A stretch of 64,000 nt of DNA from Pseudofulvimonas gallinarii (GTDB taxonomy: Bacteria; Pseudomonadota; Gammaproteobacteria; Xanthomonadales; UBA2363), in assembly GCF_004343305.1 (NCBI RefSeq), contig NZ_SMAF01000006.1, forward strand, positions 1 through 64,000, written 5' to 3'. This document shows positions 21,037 through 28,742 of the stretch, piece after piece (position 1 is the stretch's first letter; the number at the start of each line of letters is the position of its first letter). The notes beneath the pieces are model-generated. The model saw nothing but the letters and a program-made list of their open reading frames with translations. It ran no database searches and was not told where the DNA came from. Position numbers and translations under genes: made by a program.

Positions 21037-21384
21037 ATGGACGAGGACAACAACGGGGGCGTCGAATTGCAGGTCTCGAGCGTTCCCGAGGGCGGTGCCG
21101 TCGAAGTGCTGCTGGATCCCGGCGATCGCGGCAGCAGTGTCGTCGTGCTCCGCCGCGACGGGCGGTTGCATGCCTTCCGCAACCTGTGCCCGCATGCGGG
21201 ACGTTTCCTCAACTGGGCGCCGGGACGCTTCCTGTTCGACAAGGGTCGGCTGGTCTGTGCCGCCCACGGCGCGACCTTCGAAACCGACAGTGGCCTGTGC
21301 GTGGAAGGTCCATGCCGGGGCTCGTCGTTGGTGCCGGTCGCAGTGACACAACTCGACGACGACCGCGTTCGCGTCGGCGTGTAG
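21037..21384 (+). CDS. Rieske [2Fe-2S] protein
   Basis: A 115-residue stand-alone Rieske ferredoxin. The cluster ligands are visible as C-P-H-A-G and, 18 residues later, C-A-A-H-G. The rest has the usual beta-sandwich pattern (V-V-V-L-R-R-D-G-R-L-H-A-F-R-N). Such small Rieske proteins act as electron carriers for oxygenases or nitrite-reductase-like enzymes; no partner enzyme is adjacent, so its role is open. I chose the ATG at 21037, since a longer N-terminus would run through the divergent promoter region. Confidence 0.88.
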   Translation: MDEDNNGGVELQVSSVPEGGAVEVLLDPGDRGSSVVVLRRDGRLHAFRNLCPHAGRFLNWAPGRFLFDKGRLVCAAHGATFETDSGLCVEGPCRGSSLVPVAVTQLDDDRVRVGV

Positions 21385-21455
21385 GCGGAAAGCAGCGCGG
21401 GCCCGCGTTGTCCGGCGCCTGCGACCTTTTCCGCCCGGGCTGCATCCAAGGAAAC

Positions 21456-22022
21456 GTGAGCAGCCGTTTCGCCATCGACGTCCCACCCGAGCTGATCGAC
21501 TCGGCACGCAGCGGTGCGCTGGCGTCGCTGGAACGGCTCTATCGGCTGTTCGAACGGCCGGGCCACAACCTCGCATTGCGGCTGCTCTCGGACCCCGAGG
21601 ACGCCCACGAAGTCCTGCACGACGCGATGCTTTCGGCGTTCCGCCGCCTGCACCAGTTTCGCGGCGATTGCCCGTTCTGGGCCTGGTTGCGGCAGATCGT
21701 GGTCAATACGGCGTTGATGCGCCAGCGTTCGCGGCGTGGCCACGACGCCCACGCGCAGGAGATTCCCGATTTCGAAAGCGCGGTGCCGGACGCAGGACCT
21801 GATCCGCTGCATCTGGCCGAGGCCGCGCAGGTCGAGCGCGCGCTGGACCTGCTGCCGGCGGTGACTCGCAGCGTGGTGTGGCTGTTCTGCGTCGAGGGCT
21901 ACAGCCACCCCGAGATCGCCAGGGCGATGGGGCAGTCGGTGAGTTTTTCAAAATCCCAGCTTGCGCGGGGGCTGGCCCGCCTGCGTCGCGACCTGGGCGT
22001 GGAGGCCACGAGCCATGCCTGA
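21456..22022 (+). CDS. ECF-type RNA polymerase sigma factor
   Basis: A 188-residue sigma-70 family factor beginning with GTG, preceded by AAGGA. Region 2 appears as D-P-E-D-A-H-E-V-L-H-D-A-M-L-S-A-F-R-R-L and F-W-A-W-L-R-Q-I-V-V-N-T-A-L; region 4 as L-L-P-A-V-T-R-S-V-V-W-L-F-C-V-E-G-Y-S with a helix-turn-helix. It overlaps the following gene (likely anti-sigma) by 8 bases, and a double-PDZ exported protein follows. The module parallels the one at 12.4-14.4 kb but the proteins are not close copies. Confidence 0.87.
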   Translation: MSSRFAIDVPPELIDSARSGALASLERLYRLFERPGHNLALRLLSDPEDAHEVLHDAMLSAFRRLHQFRGDCPFWAWLRQIVVNTALMRQRSRRGHDAHAQEIPDFESAVPDAGPDPLHLAEAAQVERALDLLPAVTRSVVWLFCVEGYSHPEIARAMGQSVSFSKSQLARGLARLRRDLGVEATSHA

Positions 22023-22623
22023 CATGCAGTATTTCGAAATTCCGGATAGTTCCGACGACGCGGTGATGCGGCGACTGCGGTCACTGCCGGATCGCGACCC
22101 TCCCGGTGACGGCTGGCCACGACTGGCCGCCGAGCTCGCCGCCGGCCTGGCGCAACCGCCACGGGCCACGGTGGGACGCCGCTCGCGCCGCGTTTTCCGG
22201 CAGGCCGGGCTGGCCATGGCGGCAATGCTGCTGCTCGCCCTGGTCATCCCGCGCATGGACATCCCGCGCATGGAACCGGAACAGCCCATCGCTGTTGAAA
22301 GTCCAGAGGGCGTGAACGCCACGCTGGTTGCGCAGTCGCAGTGGCTGGAACAGCTGGTCGCCGCGCCGGCACTGGCGCCGGAAGCCCAGGACAGCGGCCA
22401 GGTGCTGCTCGACCTCGGCCTGCGCCAGCGCATCGGCGAAATCGACAGTGCACTGCAAGACAGCGACCACGCCGACGGCGACGCACGGCGAAGATTGTGG
22501 CAGGCGCGCGTCGATGCGCTGTCGCAGCTGGTGCAGCTGCGCTGGGCGGGCCGTCGCGAAGCCTTGCATGCGGGCATCGCGGACGGGGTCGGCGTGCAGC
22601 AGGCAATGCTCTGGTCGAACTGA
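22015..22623 (+). CDS. Small membrane protein, probable anti-sigma factor
   Basis: A 202-residue protein with a short cytoplasmic N-terminus, one membrane segment near residues 65-80 (L-A-M-A-A-M-L-L-L-A-L-V-I-P) and a helical, probably periplasmic, C-terminal part. The position, translationally coupled to the ECF sigma factor by an 8-base overlap, suggests an anti-sigma factor. No zinc motif or known anti-sigma signature is visible, so the role is inferred from context and topology. Confidence 0.7.
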   Translation: MPDMQYFEIPDSSDDAVMRRLRSLPDRDPPGDGWPRLAAELAAGLAQPPRATVGRRSRRVFRQAGLAMAAMLLLALVIPRMDIPRMEPEQPIAVESPEGVNATLVAQSQWLEQLVAAPALAPEAQDSGQVLLDLGLRQRIGEIDSALQDSDHADGDARRRLWQARVDALSQLVQLRWAGRREALHAGIADGVGVQQAMLWSN

Positions 22624-22687
22624 TCCAGTACCCCTGATCTCACGAGGCGCGCATCCGCGTGCCGCACTCCAGAACGAGGATGACGAC

Positions 22688-23794
22688 ATGGACCTTCGAA
22701 TGACCCTGGGCGCGCTGCTGGTTTCAGCGCTGATCGCGGTGCCCTCCGTGGCGGCTGCGGCCGAACCCGACGACGACCACCGCCGGCGCCAGGAGCTGGC
22801 GGAGGCGCGCGAGCAGCTCGCTGCCGCCGCCGCGCGCGTTGCCGAGTTGTCGCGTGAGCATGGCCGCCATGTCGTCGAGTTCCGCAGTGCCAGCCGCAGG
22901 CGGCCGATGGTCGGCGTGGTCCTTGGCAGCAACGCAGACAAGGGCGTCGCCATCCAGGCAGTGACGCCGGATGGACCGGCCGCGAGAGCGGGCCTGCGCA
23001 GTGGTGACGTCATCACCCGCATCGAGGATACCGCGCTGGATGCGCCCGCCGCCGAAGCGCGGATCGCTGCCGCGCAGCGCGCGCTGGCCGGCCTCGAAGC
23101 CGGGCAGCAGGTTCGCGTCACCTACGAGCGCGAGGGCAGGCGCGCGCAAGCCGTGTTGACCGCCGATCTTCTGTCGCCGGTCGCCCTGATGGCCGATATC
23201 GGTGCGCTGCAGGGACTGGGTGCGCTTGGGCGCCTGGGCGACCTGGAAGGCCTGGGTGCCGGCCTGGACATCGATATCGAACGCATTCGCAGTGATGTCG
23301 CCGAGGGGCTCGTCGATGTCGAGAAGCGGCTGCGCGTGATCGGTCCGATCATCGCCGACTCCGTTCGTTTCGACGCCTGGCGCTGGCAGGGCCTGCGGCT
23401 GGCGGCACTCGATCCGGATCTCGGCCGCTACTTCGGAACGGACGAAGGCGTGCTGGTGTTGAAGGCCGAGGGCCAAGGACTAGCCGGCCTGCAGGGCGGC
23501 GATGTGATCGAGCGCGTCAACGGCGAACCGGTGCGCACGCCGCGTGATGCCATGGCGCGGTTGTCCGATGCGGAGCCGGGCGAGAAGGTGTCGCTGTCGC
23601 TGCTGCGCGACCGTCGTCGCAACGAACTGAGCCTGACCGCGCCGGACAAGCCCGACCTTTCCCGGCTGCTGGTACCGCCGATGCCGCCGGAGCCGCCGGC
23701 ACCGCCGCCGGCACCGAGGGCGCCCGAACTGCCGGTGCCCCCGCAGCCGCCGGCGCCGCCGCCGCCTGGGACGCCGATCGGCACCCTGGTCTGA
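22688..23794 (+). CDS. Exported protein with two PDZ domains and a Pro-rich tail
   Basis: A 368-residue protein with a signal peptide (L-V-S-A-L-I-A-V-P-S-V-A-A-A-A), a charged coiled segment (residues 25-60), a first PDZ domain (V-G-V-V-L-G-x-x-A-D-K-G, then A-A-R-A-G-L-R-S-G-D-V-I-T-R-I), a Gly/Leu-rich middle and a second PDZ domain (L-A-G-L-Q-G-G-D-V-I-E-R-V-N-G). The tail is rich in P-P repeats. There is no protease domain, unlike DegP/HtrA. As third gene of a sigma/anti-sigma operon it may be an envelope-stress scaffold or sensor. GAGGA lies 7 bases before the ATG. Confidence 0.83.
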   Translation: MDLRMTLGALLVSALIAVPSVAAAAEPDDDHRRRQELAEAREQLAAAAARVAELSREHGRHVVEFRSASRRRPMVGVVLGSNADKGVAIQAVTPDGPAARAGLRSGDVITRIEDTALDAPAAEARIAAAQRALAGLEAGQQVRVTYEREGRRAQAVLTADLLSPVALMADIGALQGLGALGRLGDLEGLGAGLDIDIERIRSDVAEGLVDVEKRLRVIGPIIADSVRFDAWRWQGLRLAALDPDLGRYFGTDEGVLVLKAEGQGLAGLQGGDVIERVNGEPVRTPRDAMARLSDAEPGEKVSLSLLRDRRRNELSLTAPDKPDLSRLLVPPMPPEPPAPPPAPRAPELPVPPQPPAPPPPGTPIGTLV

Positions 23795-23962
23795 CCAGGA
23801 TGGATGGCAGCCAGGCCGACCGGTGATGAACTGCGGAGCCCGGATCGACTCCGGGTTCCGACGTCACACGAAGTTCGGCCTGCGGTCGTTCGAGCACCGA
23901 ACGAAGCCGGCCCGGGCGGATGCAGCGCCCGATGTCGCGGACTGGGGCGCGGGGCGCGCCAG

Positions 23963-24157
23963 TTACTTGGTCAGGATGAGCTTGTCGTTCTGCGTGCGGC
24001 GCAGGCGGTACTCGCACCCGCCGTGTTCGATGATCAGCTCGCGATGGCCCGACAGCAGGCTCTGGCTGTCGATGCGTTGCGGCGCAGCGGCAGCAGTCGG
24101 ACGTTGGCTGGCGAAACGCGGAAGTGGCCGGGAAGGCAGGACGGCTGGAGGATTCAT
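23963..24157 (-). CDS. hemP: Hemin uptake protein HemP
   Basis: A 64-residue protein matching the HemP family: the core S-L-L-S-G-H-R-E-L-I-I-E-H-G-G-x-E-Y-R-L-R-x-T and the terminal K-L-I-L-T-K are characteristic. In other bacteria HemP supports expression or function of haem uptake; in Burkholderia it acts as a regulator of the haem receptor. Here it stands alone, with no haem receptor or transporter beside it. The promoter overlaps a Fur-box-like sequence at 24187-24208, so it is almost certainly iron-repressed. The 168 bases after its stop, up to the convergent PDZ gene, contain only short GC hairpins. Confidence 0.92.
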   Translation of the reverse strand: MNPPAVLPSRPLPRFASQRPTAAAAPQRIDSQSLLSGHRELIIEHGGCEYRLRRTQNDKLILTK

Positions 24158-24186
24158 TGCATCGGCATCCGGAAGGATTCGTTAGT

Positions 24187-24217
24187 CGAATGATAACCAT
24201 TCGCATTAAATAGTCAA
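24187..24217 (-). promoter_or_regulatory. hemP promoter with overlapping Fur box
   Basis: On the minus strand TTGACT (24217-24212) and TATCAT (24195-24190) are separated by 16 bases, a good sigma-70 promoter. The segment 24187-24208 reads as an imperfect palindrome close to the 19-bp Fur consensus (ATGATAACCATTC core) and covers the -10 box. Iron-loaded Fur would block hemP transcription. The rest of the 352-base gap 24158-24509 shows no gene. Confidence 0.8.
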
Positions 24218-24477
24218 CGGTGCCGTGAGGTCAAGCGCGGTGGAATGAAAGCGTGACGCTGGCTGACCTGCGCGGGTCCTCGGTGCGGCCACGACAACCC
24301 GGGGGGCCGGAATCCGGACCGCGAATCCACCGCGGGCCCGGCGTCGGGGGCAAGGAGCCGTCGCCCGCCGCGTGGCGATGCGGGTGCCGACCACGCAAGC
24401 GCCGTGTGCGGCGATGTCCGGTGCGGCCACGCGATGTCGTCATGTCCGGCCGCGGGCGTGGCACCCGCCGCCGGGAA

Positions 24478-24500
24478 GGGCGGCCGAACATCGGCCGCCC
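24478..24500 (-). terminator. Terminator hairpin after the aldo/keto reductase
   Basis: A 10-bp perfect inverted repeat (24478-24487 with 24491-24500) with a 3-base loop lies 9 bases after the reductase stop. Only two T follow on the minus strand, so strength is uncertain. Confidence 0.5.
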
Positions 24501-24509
24501 TTGCGGGTT

Positions 24510-25481
24510 TCAGGCGAACACGGCCGCGATCCGCGCCCGCGCCTCCTCGTCCAGCCGCTGCGCCACCTCGAGGGCGAGAAGGTTCTCCTGCAACTGCGCC
24601 ACGTTGCTGGCGCCCAGGATCACCGAACTGACATCCTGATTGCCCAGGCACCAGGCGATGGCCAGTTGCGCCGGCGTACAGGACCACTCGCCAGCCAGCG
24701 CGATGAACCGTTCCACCTGCGCCAGTCGTGCCCGGCCCGTTTCCTGGCTGGTGTGCGAATCCAGCCAGCGGTATTCGTCCGAACGCAGGCGGCCATCGTT
24801 GCCGGCGTCGCGGTTGTAACGACCACTCAGCAGTCCCGACGCCAGCGGCGACCACGTCGTCGCGCCCAGGCCCAGGTCTCGATACAGCGGCGCGTATTCG
24901 CGCTCGACGCGCTCGCGAACGAACAGGTTGTATTGTGGCTGTTCCATGGAGGGCGCGACCAGATGGTTGGCGCGCGCGAAGTCGGTGGCCTCGCGGATCA
25001 ATGCCGCCGGCCATTCGGACGTGCCCCAGTACAGCACCTTGCCCTGCCGCACCAGCAGGTCCATCGCCAACACGGTTTCACCGACCGGCGTTTCCGGATC
25101 GGGGCGGTGGCAGAAGTACAGGTCGAGGTGTTCAATGCGCAGGCGTCGCAGCGCATTGTGGCAGGCCTCGACCACATGCTTGCGCGACAGGCCACGCTGC
25201 GTCGGTCGTGGCTGCTCGGCGCTGCCGAAGAACACCTTGCTCGACACGCACCATCCATCGCGGGGCAGGCGCAGGTCCGCCAGCGCGTCGCCCATGATGC
25301 GTTCGGCTTCGCCGTGTCCATAGCCTTCAGCATTGTCGAAGAAATTGACGCCGTGATCCCAGGCGGCGGCGAGCAGCTCGCGCGCCTGGCCACGGCCGAC
25401 CGAGCGCCCGAAGTTCACCCAGGCGCCGTAGGACAGGGCGGACAGTTGCAGGCCGGAACGACCCAGGCGGCGATACTGCAT
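24510..25481 (-). CDS. Aldo/keto reductase, Kv-beta-like subfamily
   Basis: A 323-residue NADPH-dependent oxidoreductase with a TIM-barrel fold. The catalytic tetrad is visible: Asp in F-F-D-N-A-E, Tyr in G-Y-G-H-G, Lys in V-S-S-K-V-F and His in Y-F-C-H-R-P. The overall pattern (L-G-R-S-G-L-Q-L-S at the N-terminus, L-L-V-R-Q-G-K-V-L-Y-W-G-T-S-E-W in the middle, S-S-V-I-L-G-A-S near the end) is that of the voltage-gated-potassium-channel beta-subunit-like family, such as E. coli YghZ. The physiological substrate is unknown. It is divergent from the mla operon, with 41 bases between the outermost starts. Confidence 0.9.
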   Translation of the reverse strand: MQYRRLGRSGLQLSALSYGAWVNFGRSVGRGQARELLAAAWDHGVNFFDNAEGYGHGEAERIMGDALADLRLPRDGWCVSSKVFFGSAEQPRPTQRGLSRKHVVEACHNALRRLRIEHLDLYFCHRPDPETPVGETVLAMDLLVRQGKVLYWGTSEWPAALIREATDFARANHLVAPSMEQPQYNLFVRERVEREYAPLYRDLGLGATTWSPLASGLLSGRYNRDAGNDGRLRSDEYRWLDSHTSQETGRARLAQVERFIALAGEWSCTPAQLAIAWCLGNQDVSSVILGASNVAQLQENLLALEVAQRLDEEARARIAAVFA

Positions 25482-25522
25482 GAAGACTCTCCAGCGATGC
25501 GGCCCGACATCATAGCCAGCGC

Positions 25523-26467
25523 GTGGCTGTACCGCGGGCGGGTCAACCGGTGCTGAACGCCGTCACGGGTCGGCGCGGGCGCTATGGCACACTTACGCGC
25601 TTTCCGCCCACCCAGGTCCAGGCCCTGAACGACGCCATCGCCAATTCGAGAGGGGAACCCGTCGCCGCGCCCGTCGTACGTGTGCGCGATCTGGCCACGC
25701 GCCTGGGCGACAAGCGGATCTTCGACGGCGTGACGTTTGATGTGCCGGCCGGTTCGGTGCTGGCGCTCATGGGGCCAAGCGGGACCGGCAAGACCACGCT
25801 GCTGCGCCATCTCACCGGCCAGCAGCCGTACGACGCCGGCAGCGTCCAGGTGTTCGGACAGGAAGTGGCCGCGCTCACTCACCGTGACCTGTACGCCTTG
25901 CGCCGGCGCATGGGCATGCTGTTCCAGCATGGCGCACTGCTGACCGACCTGAGCGTGTTCGACAACGTTGCCTTCCCGCTGCGCGAGAACACCGACCTGC
26001 CGGAACGCCTGATCCGCACACTGGTGCTGATGAAGCTGCAGGCGGTCGGCCTGCGTGGCGCCGCCGGCCTGATGCCCTCGGAACTGTCCGGCGGCATGGC
26101 GCGTCGTGTCGCGCTGGCGCGTGCGATCGCCCTGGATCCGGCGCTGATCCTCTATGACGAACCCTTTGTCGGCCTCGACCCGATCGCCGTCGCCGCGGTC
26201 GTCGAGCTGATCCGCACGCTCAACCGCACGCTCGGCCTGACCAGCATCGTGGTCGCGCACGAAATCGAGCACCTGCGACGCGTTGCCGACCGCCTGGTCG
26301 TGCTGTCCGGCGGCAAGGTGATCGCGCAGGGAGCGGTCGATGATGTGCTCGCCGATCCGTCACCGATGGTCCGCCAGTTCCTGCAGGGACTGAGCGATGG
26401 TCCGGTGCCGTTCCACTACCCGGCGGCGCCGCTGGCGGGCGATTTCGGGCTGGAGCGTGGACGATGA
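25523..26467 (+). CDS. mlaF: Phospholipid ABC transporter ATP-binding protein MlaF
   Basis: ATPase of the Mla complex that moves phospholipids between outer and inner membrane. Walker A is G-P-S-G-T-G-K-T-T, signature L-S-G-G-M-A-R-R and Walker B L-I-L-Y-D-E-P-F-V-G-L-D, closely matching E. coli MlaF, including F-D-N-V-A-F-P-L-R and the tail G-P-V-P-F-H-Y-P. The start is unresolved. The first 54 codons contain no ATG; only GTG at 25523, 25550 and 25682 are standard starts, and homology suggests a start between the last two. I give the longest reading. The stop overlaps mlaE by 4 bases. Confidence 0.93.
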   Translation: MAVPRAGQPVLNAVTGRRGRYGTLTRFPPTQVQALNDAIANSRGEPVAAPVVRVRDLATRLGDKRIFDGVTFDVPAGSVLALMGPSGTGKTTLLRHLTGQQPYDAGSVQVFGQEVAALTHRDLYALRRRMGMLFQHGALLTDLSVFDNVAFPLRENTDLPERLIRTLVLMKLQAVGLRGAAGLMPSELSGGMARRVALARAIALDPALILYDEPFVGLDPIAVAAVVELIRTLNRTLGLTSIVVAHEIEHLRRVADRLVVLSGGKVIAQGAVDDVLADPSPMVRQFLQGLSDGPVPFHYPAAPLAGDFGLERGR

Positions 26468-27237
26468 AGCGCGTGCCGCGCGAACTGGCGCACTCGCTGG
26501 GTGGCTTCCTCGCCGACATCGGCGTCATGGGCGGTTTCCTGTTGCGTCTGCTGTCGGCATTGCCGTCGAGCCTGCGTCGCTTCGGCCTGCATGTGCGGCA
26601 GTTGTGGTTCATCGGCGCGATGAGCCTGACCATCATCATGATTTCCGGTCTGTTCGTCGGACTGGTGCTCGGCCTGCAGTACTACCAGGCGCTCAGCCAG
26701 TTCGGCGCCACCGGCGCGCTGGGCACGCTGACCGCGCTGTCGCTCTACCGTGAACTGGGCCCGGTGATCGCCGCGCTGCTCTTCTCCGGTCGCGCCGGCA
26801 CTGCGATCACCGCCGAGATCGGCCTGATGCGTTCCACCGAACAGCTGGCGGCCATGGAAATGATGGCGGTCGATCCACTGCGCTATGTGCTGGCGCCGCG
26901 ATTCCTCGCGGCGACCATCGCGCTGCCGCTGCTGTGCGTGGTGTTCAGCGCGATGGCGGTGCTCGGCGCGCATGCGTCGGCAGTGCTTTGGCTGGGACTG
27001 GACAACGGCATCTACTGGTCGAGCATGGTCGGCAGTGTCGATTTCGGCCACGACTTGCTCGGCGGCGTGTTCAAGGCGGCCGTGTTCGGCCTGCTGATCG
27101 GTCTGATCTCGGTGCACCAGGGTTACACCGCGCGACCGACCGGCGAGGGCGTGGCCTATGCCACCACCCGCACGGTCATCCATTCGGCGATCGCGATCCT
27201 CGCCTTCGATTTCGTCCTCACCGCCTTCCTGATGTAG
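26464..27237 (+). CDS. mlaE: Phospholipid ABC transporter permease MlaE
   Basis: Integral inner-membrane permease of the Mla system, 257 residues with about five hydrophobic helices. The family signature L-Y-R-E-L-G-P-V-I-A-A-L-L-F-S-G-R-A-G is intact, as is E-I-G-L-M-R-S-T-E-Q-L-A-A. Translation is coupled to mlaF through an ATGA overlap. The gene is second in mlaFEDCB. Confidence 0.96.
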   Translation: MKRVPRELAHSLGGFLADIGVMGGFLLRLLSALPSSLRRFGLHVRQLWFIGAMSLTIIMISGLFVGLVLGLQYYQALSQFGATGALGTLTALSLYRELGPVIAALLFSGRAGTAITAEIGLMRSTEQLAAMEMMAVDPLRYVLAPRFLAATIALPLLCVVFSAMAVLGAHASAVLWLGLDNGIYWSSMVGSVDFGHDLLGGVFKAAVFGLLIGLISVHQGYTARPTGEGVAYATTRTVIHSAIAILAFDFVLTAFLM

Positions 27238-27251
27238 GCAGGAGCTTGCCC

Positions 27252-27731
27252 ATGGCCTCCAATCGTTCCTTCGAGATCGGCACCGGTCTGTTCATCCTGC
27301 TCGGATTCGCCGCGCTGGCCTTCCTCGCCACGCAGACCACGCGGCTTGCCGGCTTCCGCGCCGGCGAGACCTATTCGCTCAAGGCCCGTTTCACCAATAT
27401 CGGCCAGCTCAAGGAGCGCGCGCCGGTGAAGCTGGCCGGCGTCACCATTGGTTCAGTGCGCACCATTACATTGGACCCGAGGGTGCTGGACGCAGTCGTG
27501 CTGCTGGATGTCGACCGGCGTTTTGCGGAAATCCCCGAGGACTCCAGCCTCAGCATCTACACCAGCGGACTGCTCGGCGACCAGTACGTGGCGGTGAAAC
27601 CGGGCGGCAGCCCGGATTTCCTCGCCGACGGCGACGAGTTCATCCTCACCGAGTCGTCCGTGCAGCTCGAAGAACTGATCGGCAAATACCTCGTCGGCGG
27701 CAATGACGGCGGCAAGGCCGCCGCGGAATGA
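27252..27731 (+). CDS. mlaD: Mla substrate-binding protein MlaD (MCE domain)
   Basis: A 159-residue membrane-anchored MCE protein that forms the hexameric ring between the MlaFEB complex and periplasmic MlaC. It has an N-terminal membrane anchor (I-G-T-G-L-F-I-L-L-G-F-A-A-L-A-F-L-A) and one MCE domain with A-P-V-K-L-A-G-V-T-I-G-S-V and Y-T-S-G-L-L-G-D-Q-Y-V. AGGAG lies 7 bases before the ATG. The C-terminal lipid-contacting helix is short but present. Confidence 0.95.
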   Translation: MASNRSFEIGTGLFILLGFAALAFLATQTTRLAGFRAGETYSLKARFTNIGQLKERAPVKLAGVTIGSVRTITLDPRVLDAVVLLDVDRRFAEIPEDSSLSIYTSGLLGDQYVAVKPGGSPDFLADGDEFILTESSVQLEELIGKYLVGGNDGGKAAAE

Positions 27732-27762
27732 ACGCAGACACCTTCCACCCGGAGACGCACGC

Positions 27763-28386
27763 ATGACCCTGTCCCGAATTCTCGCCCTCTGCCTGCTGCT
27801 GGTCGCGCCCGCGGCCGCCGTCTGCGCCGGCGAGGAACCGCCCGTCATCGTCCAGGGTATCGCCGACCAGCTCGGCGAGACCATGGAGACGCGCCGCGCC
27901 GAGCTGATGGCCGACCGTGACGCCCTGAACGCCGTGATCGACGACGTGGTGCTGCGTCATTTCGACACCGACTATGCAGCGCTGCTGGTGCTCGGTCGCT
28001 ATGCGCGCGAGGCGACGCCGGAGCAGCGCCGCCGTTTCACGCGCGCGTTCTACGATTCGCTGGTCGCCCGGTACGGCGAGGCGCTGCTGCAATACACGCG
28101 CGGTCAGGTGAAGGTGTTGCCGTTCCGTGGCGAACTCAACGAACGCCGCACCACCGTGCGCACCGAAGTCACCGTCAACGACGGTACGCGCATTCCGGTC
28201 GACTATGCCTTCCGCAAGACCAGCAATGGCGACTGGAAGGCGTTCGACGTGGTCATCGAAGGCATCTCCTACGTCACCAACTATCGCAACCAGGTCGTTG
28301 CCGAGATCGGCAAGTCGACCATCGACGCCGTCATCACGCGCCTGGAGCAGCAGGGCATTTCCGCGATCGAGCCGCCCGATGCCTGA
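27763..28386 (+). CDS. mlaC: Periplasmic phospholipid-binding protein MlaC
   Basis: Soluble periplasmic carrier of the Mla pathway, 207 residues. The signal peptide is M-T-L-S-R-I-L-A-L-C-L-L-L-V-A-P-A-A-A-V-C-A; the mature part has the family patterns F-D-T-D-Y-A-A-L-L-V-L-G and Y-A-F-R-K-T-x-x-x-D-W-K-A-F-D-V-V-I-E-G-I-S-Y-V-T-N-Y. It lies 31 bases after mlaD and overlaps mlaB by 8 bases. Confidence 0.95.
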   Translation: MTLSRILALCLLLVAPAAAVCAGEEPPVIVQGIADQLGETMETRRAELMADRDALNAVIDDVVLRHFDTDYAALLVLGRYAREATPEQRRRFTRAFYDSLVARYGEALLQYTRGQVKVLPFRGELNERRTTVRTEVTVNDGTRIPVDYAFRKTSNGDWKAFDVVIEGISYVTNYRNQVVAEIGKSTIDAVITRLEQQGISAIEPPDA

Positions 28387-28699
28387 TCACGACCGCACGC
28401 CGGCCTTTTCCCTGGTTTCCGAAGGCAAGGACGTGCGCCTGTCGGGCGACCTGGTGTTCGCCACCGCGCGGGCGGCCTTCGAGCGTATGGCGGCCTGCCT
28501 GCCCGCCGCCTGCGAGAGCCTGGCGGTCGATCTGTCCGGCATCCGCCGCGGTGACAGCGCCGGGCTTGCCGCGCTGATCGAGTGGCACGCGGCCGCGGTC
28601 CGCCGCGGCGTGCACCTGCGTTTCAACGGCGTCGGCGAAGACCTTCACGCCTTGGCGCGACTGGCCGATCTCGACGCCGAACTGTTTTCGCGCGTCTGA
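28379..28699 (+). CDS. mlaB: STAS-domain protein MlaB
   Basis: Small cytoplasmic STAS protein (106 residues) that binds MlaF and stabilises the transporter. The STAS core is recognisable as L-A-V-D-L-S-G-I-R-R-G-D-S-A-G-L-A-A-L-I-E-W, with the conserved D-S pair. It is the last gene of the operon and its ATG lies inside the end of mlaC, so translation is probably coupled. Confidence 0.9.
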   Translation: MPDHDRTPAFSLVSEGKDVRLSGDLVFATARAAFERMAACLPAACESLAVDLSGIRRGDSAGLAALIEWHAAAVRRGVHLRFNGVGEDLHALARLADLDAELFSRV

Positions 28700-28701
28700 G
28701 C

Positions 28702-28724
28702 TGCGCCGGCGGATTGCCGGCGCA
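28702..28724. terminator. GC hairpin after mlaB
   Basis: A 9-bp perfect inverted repeat (28702-28710 with 28716-28724) with a 5-base loop sits between mlaB and the convergent DUF937 gene. No U-tract follows, so terminator activity is only possible. Confidence 0.4.
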
Positions 28725-28742
28725 TCCACCCTCGGACAACGG

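Noticed and set aside
23820-23960. GC hairpins downstream of hemP as a riboswitch or small RNA
   Set aside because: The stems lack a conserved pattern or U-tract and are common in such GC-rich intergenic DNA.
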